Of a stretch of DNA of 64,000 bases, positions 26,518-33,179 are shown in pieces. The DNA comes from Aeromicrobium sp. Root344 (GTDB taxonomy: Bacteria > Actinomycetota > Actinomycetes > Propionibacteriales > Nocardioidaceae). The stretch lies in NCBI RefSeq assembly GCF_001425755.1, contig NZ_LMDH01000001.1:2514167-2578166 (forward strand), in the 5' to 3' direction. A program made the position numbers and the translations under genes. Position 1 is the stretch's first letter; the number at the start of each line of letters is the position of its first letter. Below the pieces are notes generated by a model, which was not told the DNA's origin, did no database searches, and saw nothing but the letters and a program-made list of their open reading frames with translations.

Positions 26518-26751
26518 TCAATCGCCGACCTGTGGATGGCGGGACTGTTCGTCGAGCCAGTGGACAACCTCGTTGCGCCAGTAGCGGACCGATCGTCCGA
26601 TGCGGAAGCCGTGCGGCCCCGTGCCGAGGTGTCGCCAGTAGCGCAGCGTCGCTTCCGGGACGCGGACTAGGGCGGCGACCTCCTTCAACGTCATTAGGTC
26701 GTCGTCGGCATGGGGAAGGTCGCGGTGCAGGGAAGATGGTGTGGTGCTCAC
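26518..26751 (-). CDS. Excisionase-like helix-turn-helix protein
   Basis: A 77-residue protein with a single MerR/excisionase-type HTH in LMTLKEVAALVRVPEATLRY followed by WRHLGTGPHGFRIGRSVRY, the wing, and WRNEVVHWLDEQ. The start was set at GTG 26751 because AAGGAG lies 7 nt upstream; an in-frame ATG further upstream lacks such a site. It is immediately upstream of the integrase, the usual position of a recombination directionality factor. It would bind near the att arms to promote excision. Confidence 0.8.
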   Translation of the reverse strand: MSTTPSSLHRDLPHADDDLMTLKEVAALVRVPEATLRYWRHLGTGPHGFRIGRSVRYWRNEVVHWLDEQSRHPQVGD

Positions 26752-26829
26752 GATGGTTCTCCTTGAACTGGGCCGGTAGGCCACGACTTTGGTTGGTTCC
26801 CAAACTGGGCAGGGGATGTCGCCGGTTTT

Positions 26830-26905
26830 GTTCCCCCGGGCTCGAATTCCGAGGGGGAACGTTTGGGCGCGACCTGTGTTGTCGCAGGTCAGGGGAACGT
26901 TCCCC
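26830..26905. promoter_or_regulatory. Operator-like inverted repeats between xis and the HTH-nucleotidyltransferase gene
   Basis: Three nested signals lie in this gap. GTTCCCCC (26830-26837) pairs with GGGGGAAC (26853-26860). GACCTG (26871-26876) pairs with CAGGTC (26885-26890), overlapping GCGAC/GTCGC. GGGGAACGTTCCCC (26892-26905) is a perfect 14-bp palindrome made of the same half-site. The repeated GGGGAAC half-site suggests one regulator binding several places between two divergent genes. Confidence 0.6.
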
Positions 26906-26972
26906 CGAAAGTTGCGAACTTTTACGGATAGGGCGCCAGAACAAGTCAGATTGAGGTCGATAAGGTCGCCTT

Positions 26973-27446
26973 ATGGCTCTGCTGGCCGAGTATCGCGACG
27001 CGCGACGTGACGAGGATGTCGCACGGCTGCGTCGTGTCATCGCGTTGCGCGCCATGGTCGCCACGGGCTTGAGTCAGCGGCAGGTCGCCAATGCGTTGGG
27101 CATCTCGCAACCTGCCGTGAGTCAGCAGCTCCGCTCCGCGCCTAACCTCGATGGCGTTCATCCGGAGGAGCTGCTCAAGGCGGCTGCGTCCGTCCTCACG
27201 ACGTTGGCAACAGAGCGTGGTTACGAACGCCTGGCGATGTTCGGCTCGGTCGCGCGTGGAGAGGCTCGTCAGGACTCCGACATCGACCTCATCGTAGAAG
27301 CGCCGGCCGGTACGTCGTCGTTCGAGTTCGTCAGGTTCAAGCAGTTGATCGAGCAGGTCCTCGGCCGTGAGGTCGACCTGATCTCGTACGGGGGACTGAC
27401 GCCGACGATGGACGACGACGTCCGCCGGGATGCGGTGCTGCTGTGA
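26973..27446 (+). CDS. HTH plus MNT nucleotidyltransferase-domain protein
   Basis: A 157-residue protein. Residues ~20-54 form a helix-turn-helix (TGLSQRQVANALGISQPAVS). Residues ~75-157 form a minimal nucleotidyltransferase (MNT) domain with the G91-S motif GSVARGEARQDSDIDLIVE (D103 and D105) and a third acidic residue in REVDLI. In MNT/HEPN systems the MNT partner modifies and silences a HEPN toxin, but no HEPN gene adjoins, so the HTH fusion may act alone as a regulator. TAAGGT (26961-26966) ends 6 nt before the ATG, implying a leaderless mRNA. Its stop is one base from that of the convergent relaxase gene. Confidence 0.85.
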   Translation: MALLAEYRDARRDEDVARLRRVIALRAMVATGLSQRQVANALGISQPAVSQQLRSAPNLDGVHPEELLKAAASVLTTLATERGYERLAMFGSVARGEARQDSDIDLIVEAPAGTSSFEFVRFKQLIEQVLGREVDLISYGGLTPTMDDDVRRDAVLL

Positions 27447-27447
27447 T

Positions 27448-30093
27448 TCAGAAACCGATGCTCGGGCTCGACCCGGGACGACGGGACATGGTGGGGAGGG
27501 GTTCGGGCCGTCGACGCGTTCCGCGTGCTGATTGGTCACGCTCGGCGAGTCGCTGAGGATCGATGTAGGGCTCGTACTTGGCTGCTTCTTCGGCGGCGAG
27601 TCGGCCGGCGTGCGCCGGTCCGAGGTCGGCACGGTTGCGGGCGAAGGTGAGGAGCCATTGCTGGCGGGCATCGTCGAGATTCTCGGCGACGAGGTGCGCG
27701 GTGTTGGCCTCTCGGCCGCGGGTCATGGCGACGTAGGCCGATGCCGCACCGGTGTGTTCGCCGAGCATCAGGTGGGCGGTGCGGGTGGTCTCACCCTGGG
27801 CACCGTAGACGGTCGAGGCGTAGGCGAGTTCGACGTACTGGCGTGCATATCCAGCCGGGACCTGGCGTGTGCCTGCCTTCCCTGTGAGCTGGACGGTGCC
27901 GTCGTCGCGCAACGCGGTGACGGTCCAGGTGTCGCGGTTGGCGACGCCGAGCTCGGATGCGTTGCGTCGGGTCGCCACACGGTCACCGACCCCGATCCGC
28001 TCACCGTCATGGGTGATGAGTGCGCGGGAGTCGTCGATGTGTCCGCTGGCGATGAGGCGGCCGCGGACTGCTTGGTTGAGGTCGGCTACTTGTTCGCGGG
28101 TGTCCGCCACGACGAGCGCTCCGGTCGTGGCCGCGTCACCAGCGAGCGCAGCGGTGCGCGATGTTTCGTCGGCGTACAGGACGACCTGACCACGTCTGAG
28201 GAGCTGGTCGAACACCGTCTCTGGGTGCTCGCCAGAGCGCATGGCGAGGCTGAGGGCCGCGTAGTCGGGATCGGTGAATCGGTGAACCCCGTCCAGCGTC
28301 ACCGTCGCCTCTGGATCGACCCACCGCGCCGCAAGATCGAGGACGCCACCGCGTCCGACGGCAGGCAGTTGGTGACGGTCGCCGATCAGGGCGAGCCGTG
28401 CGCCGGTCTCGTCAGCGATGACCGTCAGTGCTCGTGCCGTGTCCTGGTCCAGCATCCCTGCCTCATCGATCAGCAGGAGGTCGCCGCGACGCAGGCGGGC
28501 GTCGTCGGATGGGATCGAGGGTTTGCGGCTCCACCGACCGTCGTCGTCCCACGAGAAGCCGTACTGATGGGCAAGCCACGCTGCGGAGTACGCCTTTGTA
28601 CCGATCTCCGCAGCGGCGACGTGTGCCGCCTTCAGAGTCGGCGTGACGACCATCATTCGCTCGCCGGCATGAGTGAGGGCGGCCCCGGCGGCTGCGAGAG
28701 TTGCCGTCTTGCCGGCGCCAGCAGCTCCCTCGATCACGACGAGCCGGTAGGTCCCGGCCAGACGGGCAACTGCTTGCGTCTGCGCTTTATCCAGGTTCTC
28801 GACGTCGACCGGCTCAGGCAATCCCGGCAGCGACGCACGTGAAGCGAACGATGCGCTCAGGTCGGCCTCCACCGCGAGCACGTCGCGGGAGGTGAGAGAC
28901 CGGATGTGCTCGGGTACGCCGTCGTTCTCGAGCATCGACACGGATGCCGCGACAGTGCGCGCGGTCAGATCTTCGGCCAGCTCGATCCGCACAGCAGGGT
29001 CAGCGACGACCCCCTTGCTAGCGATGAGCTGCTCGACCGAGCCGCGCACGTCGGCGGCGTTCCACGCCGATCGCTTCGTGCCGAGTCGCGCCAGGACCGC
29101 GGCGACGGCTTCGTCTCGGTCGAGAGCGCCCGTACGCGTCGCGGGCAGACTCGCTGGGTGTGTGGGGGAGCGGAACCCGAGCTGGTGCAGCTCATCGACC
29201 CACCGGTCTGTCAGCTTCGCGCCGTCGGTCGGGATGACCTTGTCGGGGCGTGCCTCCGACCAGGCGCGGCGGTCCCAGGTGCGCAGGAGGTCCCGGCTAG
29301 GCTCAGCGCCGGGGTGGGTGTCACGCCACGCGGCCTCGTGCCGCTCGATGTTCTTTCCGATCTGGCGGGCTCGAGCCGAGAACGGCCCGGCGAAGCCGGC
29401 CAGCTCGTTCACCTCTCCTGTCTGGCTGTCGAGGGAGAAACTTCGTTTGGCGAGCGCCTGTCGAAACTGCGGGTCGCACATCACTGCTGCGTGGCCGATG
29501 CCGTTGATCGCGTCGATCATGTCGCGGACGCCCACGGTGTGGAGGCCTCGCCACTTGCCCGCGGCCCAGACGCGGGCGTTGATCTGCAGGTGCAAATGAC
29601 GATGTGGGTCGCCCGCGCGTGAGGTGTAGTGGCGGACGGTCGCGGCCTCGATCCGCTCGACCGGCACCTGCACCTGCCGTCCGCGTGGGCCGACGCGGGT
29701 CGTCGCGTGTTGTGCCAGCCACCCGATGATCTGTCGGGCGGCTCTGTCCTGGGCTGCGTCGTAGGCTTCGGCGATCTTCGGGTCGAGAGCCGCAGCCAGC
29801 GACCAGGTCTTCGGACCGTTGACCACGAGTTCGACGAATCGCACAGCCGAGGTGTCCTGGCGCAGTCGGCCGCGCGGTTCGCCGCTCAGCGGATCACGGC
29901 CGGCCACCCACGCCTCGTACATGTCACCGTCGAGCGCACCGACGGCCTCGATCCCATCGGGTGTGGCGACGAATCGTTCAGCCAGCCCGGTGCCCTCGGC
30001 GAGGTAGTAATCGTCCACGCGTGCGTGATCGGTCTCGACGTAACTGCGGGCGGCAGCCGGGTTGCCGCGGTAGACCTTCACACCACCATGCAC
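27448..30093 (-). CDS. MobF-family relaxase / helicase (TraA/TrwC-like)
   Basis: An 881-residue conjugative relaxase. The N-terminal ~300 residues are the MobF nicking domain. Candidate tyrosines are Y18, Y29 and Y30, and the metal-binding histidine triad is H164/H166/H168 in DPHRHLHLQINA. The central part is a RecD-like SF1 helicase with Walker A (GAAGAGKTATL, about 456-466), LLIDEAGMLDQDT and VYGAQGETTRTAH. The C-terminus is short and basic, so it lacks the long extension of plasmid TraI. It should nick the element at its oriT and unwind the strand for transfer. It is the only conjugation gene present. Confidence 0.93.
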   Translation of the reverse strand: MHGGVKVYRGNPAAARSYVETDHARVDDYYLAEGTGLAERFVATPDGIEAVGALDGDMYEAWVAGRDPLSGEPRGRLRQDTSAVRFVELVVNGPKTWSLAAALDPKIAEAYDAAQDRAARQIIGWLAQHATTRVGPRGRQVQVPVERIEAATVRHYTSRAGDPHRHLHLQINARVWAAGKWRGLHTVGVRDMIDAINGIGHAAVMCDPQFRQALAKRSFSLDSQTGEVNELAGFAGPFSARARQIGKNIERHEAAWRDTHPGAEPSRDLLRTWDRRAWSEARPDKVIPTDGAKLTDRWVDELHQLGFRSPTHPASLPATRTGALDRDEAVAAVLARLGTKRSAWNAADVRGSVEQLIASKGVVADPAVRIELAEDLTARTVAASVSMLENDGVPEHIRSLTSRDVLAVEADLSASFASRASLPGLPEPVDVENLDKAQTQAVARLAGTYRLVVIEGAAGAGKTATLAAAGAALTHAGERMMVVTPTLKAAHVAAAEIGTKAYSAAWLAHQYGFSWDDDGRWSRKPSIPSDDARLRRGDLLLIDEAGMLDQDTARALTVIADETGARLALIGDRHQLPAVGRGGVLDLAARWVDPEATVTLDGVHRFTDPDYAALSLAMRSGEHPETVFDQLLRRGQVVLYADETSRTAALAGDAATTGALVVADTREQVADLNQAVRGRLIASGHIDDSRALITHDGERIGVGDRVATRRNASELGVANRDTWTVTALRDDGTVQLTGKAGTRQVPAGYARQYVELAYASTVYGAQGETTRTAHLMLGEHTGAASAYVAMTRGREANTAHLVAENLDDARQQWLLTFARNRADLGPAHAGRLAAEEAAKYEPYIDPQRLAERDQSARGTRRRPEPLPTMSRRPGSSPSIGF

Positions 30094-30141
30094 GACTCAT
30101 CACCCCCAACGACGTTCAACGACAGGCCCGAAAATGCGTCG

Positions 30142-30242
30142 TGGGCCGCCCGTTGTCGGGCGACCCATCTACGTCCTTCGTAGCATGCGTGCCGGACGAT
30201 TTGAAGGCTTCAAGGACGATGTTTGACACTGAAATCTCAGTG
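30142..30242. other. Candidate oriT region upstream of the relaxase
   Basis: The 340-bp gap 5' of the relaxase gene (30094-30434) holds several inverted repeats. An 11-bp stem with one mismatch (30142-30152 with 30157-30167, loop TTGT) contains GCCCG/CGGGC. TTGAAG-G-CTTCAA (30201-30213) is a palindrome. CACTGA-AATC-TCAGTG (30227-30242) is a hairpin. Clustered inverted repeats beside a MobF gene are where oriT is expected. No nick site can be assigned from sequence alone. Confidence 0.4.
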
Positions 30243-30288
30243 ATTATGCGGAAACAGTTGATAGTGATTGAACGTGCTGGGTGAAGTG

Positions 30289-30441
30289 TCAGCCGTGGAG
30301 GAGGAGGTCGAGCGCGTCGACTGCATCTTGCCGCTCGGCCGGGGCGAGGGTGGTCCATTGGGTGGGCCGGCGAGAAGCCGGCCGGCCCGACGGCGGCGAG
30401 CTGCTAACTCCCTCGCGAGCGTCGACGTGTCGACCTAACAC
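30289..30441 (-). CDS. Possible small ORF or gene remnant (50 codons)
   Basis: A minus-strand frame from GTG 30441 overlaps the end of the lipoprotein gene by 7 bp. It ends TTLAPAERQDAVDALDLLLHG. That helical C-terminus looks like a genuine protein tail, while the first half is low-complexity (SSSPPSGRPASRRP). No Shine-Dalgarno is visible. It may be the remnant of a longer gene cut at this junction, or a small translationally coupled protein. A hairpin GGCCGGC/GCCGGCC lies inside it (30365-30383). Confidence 0.3.
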   Translation of the reverse strand: MLGRHVDAREGVSSSPPSGRPASRRPTQWTTLAPAERQDAVDALDLLLHG

Positions 30442-31082
30442 GATGGTGCGTCGTCTGCGCTGTCGAGATAGCCGATCCCGATGATCGATGAGTTGATCGA
30501 TTTGAGATCGGGACTGAGGTCGCCATCGTCGGTGGTGTGGACGAGTGCGACCGAGATGCCGTCGGTCAGGTCGTGATCGGCTTTGCTGATGCGAGCCAAC
30601 GTCTTGCTGCGGTACTCAATCTGGATGCAGGTCGCGAACTTGCGTTGCCAAAGCTCGGTAGTGTCGCTGGGCAGCTGATCGAGGATCAATTGTTTCGCCT
30701 CAGTGGGAGAGGTGCCTGGCGGGAAGTTTTGGTAGTAGCTGTCGACGTGGCCCTTGTCTGTGCGGGTGACACCATTGAAGCGGTATGACCCGACTGCGGC
30801 CGAGTCCAGAGATCCGTCTTTGTCGTAGACCGCACCCTTGGCGAACTTCGTCCCACGGGCCTCGGAGTGGTGTTGATCCCACACTTTGCTGGTCGCTCCG
30901 TATCCCGTCAGGGAGCTCGCGGGATCTCTCGACGTCGTTGCGATCGGTGTGGGAGTGGACCTCTCTGGTGACGAGCTGCGTGAGGCGCTTGGCGCTGCGT
31001 TTGGGTCGTCCTGCGAGGTGCTGCAGGACGCGCCAAAGGCAAACATTGCCAGCACGATGGAGGTTGAGAGCCAGGCGCGCAT
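30435..31082 (-). CDS. Lipoprotein of unknown function
   Basis: A 215-residue exported lipoprotein with signal MRAWLSTSIVLAMFAFGASC and a lipobox ending in Cys20. A serine/threonine/proline-rich linker follows (about 21-55). The globular part contains KVWDQHHSEARGTKFAKGAV, YRFNGVTRTDKGHVDSYYQN and ISKADHDLTDGISVALVHTT. No family is recognised. Surface lipoproteins on mobile elements can act in entry exclusion or phage-receptor masking, but nothing in the sequence shows this. Two cysteines remain in the mature part (one near the C-terminus), which may form a disulfide. Confidence 0.65.
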   Translation of the reverse strand: MRAWLSTSIVLAMFAFGASCSTSQDDPNAAPSASRSSSPERSTPTPIATTSRDPASSLTGYGATSKVWDQHHSEARGTKFAKGAVYDKDGSLDSAAVGSYRFNGVTRTDKGHVDSYYQNFPPGTSPTEAKQLILDQLPSDTTELWQRKFATCIQIEYRSKTLARISKADHDLTDGISVALVHTTDDGDLSPDLKSINSSIIGIGYLDSADDAPSC

Positions 31083-31288
31083 CGGGTGATCGTTTCATGA
31101 CGATGACAATTGGGTGCGGGTTTTGACCCGGTGGCCGCGCGACCCTTGTTCGAGATTCCTCCGCGAACAGGTCCGATCCTCCCGCCAATGCCCATCTTCC
31201 TTTCCCAAGTTCACTGCGACGACCTGCTAGCTCCCATTTGCGGGTCGAGCTGCCTGTTCCGTCTGGGCGACGTGGTTCCATCAGCACT

Positions 31289-33085
31289 GTGACTTCTGGA
31301 ATCTGCCCACTGTGCGGCACTGAACAAGGTGAGTTCGCTCTAGGGGAAGGGCCGTTCTCACTGCGGCAGCGTGAGGTGTTCAAGTACGCCTGCGATGCGT
31401 GCCTTCACTACGGAATGGTCGGCGAGCACCAACTTGTCGACGATCTCTGCGACAGCGTGATCCGCGAAACGGTCCCGGGCATCGTGGCCATCGTGGGTGA
31501 GTCCCCGTGGACGGCATGGCTTCCGTTTCGGCACGGAGAACGATTCGATGATGACGAAATGCTTGAGTTGCTCCGCCTCGGTCGACGGTTGCCGCCATTG
31601 GAGGCTATCCGGGGCGTGTATGGCGGCTGGGGGAACGTGGTGGGCGTTGCGGGATACGCGGACGTCCCCCCTCCGTCCTCTCGCGGAATCAGGAGCACGG
31701 CCAATGACGGGCATGCCTGCTTTTCGCAAGGAGAACGTCTCTTAGATGACTGGTTTGAGGCCAACGGCGTCGAACACTCGCGAGAGCCGATGTACCCAGG
31801 CAGTCGGTTCCGTGGCGATTTCCTGATCGGTCAGCAGATCGTGGAGTTCTTCGGGATGGCTGGTGACGCGGGCTACGACGTCAGGATGAGTGCGAAGGCG
31901 CAGGCAGCAACTGCTGCAGGCATCACTGTGGTCGGGGTCTATCCGGATGACCTGGCTCCGATGAACTGGCCGACCACACAGCAGCGGCTGTCAGAGATGT
32001 TGGGGTTCGAGATCACCACGCGCAAGGCCACTCCGAGGAGTACAACAAGCATTGACCTGGTCAGGGAGCCGCTCGGCGCTGTCGTACCGACATGGTCTGG
32101 AGCGCCGACCTACGACGTCGAGCCAGGCTTCTACCCTGACCCGTACGAGGTCGACGGGCTGCGATGGAACGATGGCTCGGCCTGGACTTACCGCGTGCTG
32201 ATCGACGGAGTGCCTCGTTCTCATACGCTCGGAGTGCCTGGTAGTGAGCGCAGATGGGTGTCATCGACGCTGCATTACAGCGACCGTCTCGGCCAGCCAA
32301 CGATCGCCGGCCGCAACTGGATCGAGGACGTCGAGAACGCGATCCTTGACGCGCAGATTGCGCGGAATCCCGAGCCAGACCCGAAGACTATTCGGGCGCT
32401 GGTCGCGTGGCTCGACCTGACCGATAACTCGCAATGGCCCACTTCGTTTGACGACGCATATCGATTGGCTCTTCGCTATTTCGGGGCTCATCGGATGCGC
32501 GGGTCAGAGCTAGCAGTGCACGAGCGATACGCCGCCCAGTTCCACGTACCCCTTGAACCCATGAGCTTTGACGTCAACTCCGCGCCAGCACTTCGAAGCC
32601 GCGGCCACCAGGCCGATCTTGTCGAATCCACGCTCGCATTTCGAGGGAAGCCGCCGACCCCAAAGAGCGCCGCATCGAACGACGGCCTCGACGTGCTCGA
32701 CGAGTACTGGACGCAAGCCGCAGCCTTCCTGTCCGACATCGGGGTGACAAGTATCGTCGACACACGGAGCCCAGGATCTGCCATCCACCTGTCTGCGGAC
32801 GATGCGCTGGTCCACCTGCAAATCGGGCAATCCGTTGACATTGATGGGCTACGCCGGTTTGCCCAGACGAACGCGAGCGACGACCTCGTTCGTTTGTTGT
32901 TTTGCGCAGGAGATGCCGGCGAGGAAGTCCGCGACTTCGCGACGGACCATGCCATCGGGCTCTTTCAATTCGATCCGCCAGGTCGACCTCGCCCCTTGAA
33001 TTGGGACGCTGGCGAGTACTTCGATGACCACAGCGACGACACCTCACTCATCGACCCAGATCCGGACTTCTTCATGAACAACTAG
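31289..33085 (+). CDS. Multidomain protein: zinc ribbon, PD-(D/E)XK (DUF559/Vsr-like) nuclease, DUF2510, Mrr-like C-terminus
   Basis: A 598-residue protein with an unusual layout. C6-x2-C9 and C35-x2-C38 form a zinc ribbon. Residues ~145-225 form a Vsr/DUF559-like nuclease: E149 (QGERLLDDWF), D177 (FRGDFLIG), E186 (IVEFFGMAG), Y196 and K203. Residues 279-300 match DUF2510 (PGFYPDPYEVDGLRWNDGSA). The last ~100 residues (SDIGVTSIVDTRSPGS onward, LLFCAGDAGEEVRDFATDHA) resemble an Mrr fold but read HLQIGQS where Mrr has Q-x-K, so that site looks inactive. The start is taken at GTG 31289 (VTSGICPLCG), directly before the ribbon. It precedes the restriction operon by 94 bp and is probably a further restriction factor. 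Confidence 0.75.
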   Translation: MTSGICPLCGTEQGEFALGEGPFSLRQREVFKYACDACLHYGMVGEHQLVDDLCDSVIRETVPGIVAIVGESPWTAWLPFRHGERFDDDEMLELLRLGRRLPPLEAIRGVYGGWGNVVGVAGYADVPPPSSRGIRSTANDGHACFSQGERLLDDWFEANGVEHSREPMYPGSRFRGDFLIGQQIVEFFGMAGDAGYDVRMSAKAQAATAAGITVVGVYPDDLAPMNWPTTQQRLSEMLGFEITTRKATPRSTTSIDLVREPLGAVVPTWSGAPTYDVEPGFYPDPYEVDGLRWNDGSAWTYRVLIDGVPRSHTLGVPGSERRWVSSTLHYSDRLGQPTIAGRNWIEDVENAILDAQIARNPEPDPKTIRALVAWLDLTDNSQWPTSFDDAYRLALRYFGAHRMRGSELAVHERYAAQFHVPLEPMSFDVNSAPALRSRGHQADLVESTLAFRGKPPTPKSAASNDGLDVLDEYWTQAAAFLSDIGVTSIVDTRSPGSAIHLSADDALVHLQIGQSVDIDGLRRFAQTNASDDLVRLLFCAGDAGEEVRDFATDHAIGLFQFDPPGRPRPLNWDAGEYFDDHSDDTSLIDPDPDFFMNN

Positions 33086-33179
33086 TGGTGGCGCGGTCGT
33101 CCCAGTTCGAGCTCGGATCGGCAACGGAAGAGCGAACCGCAGTTGAGCCGGCCTCTCCACCTATAGCCTTACTCGCATC

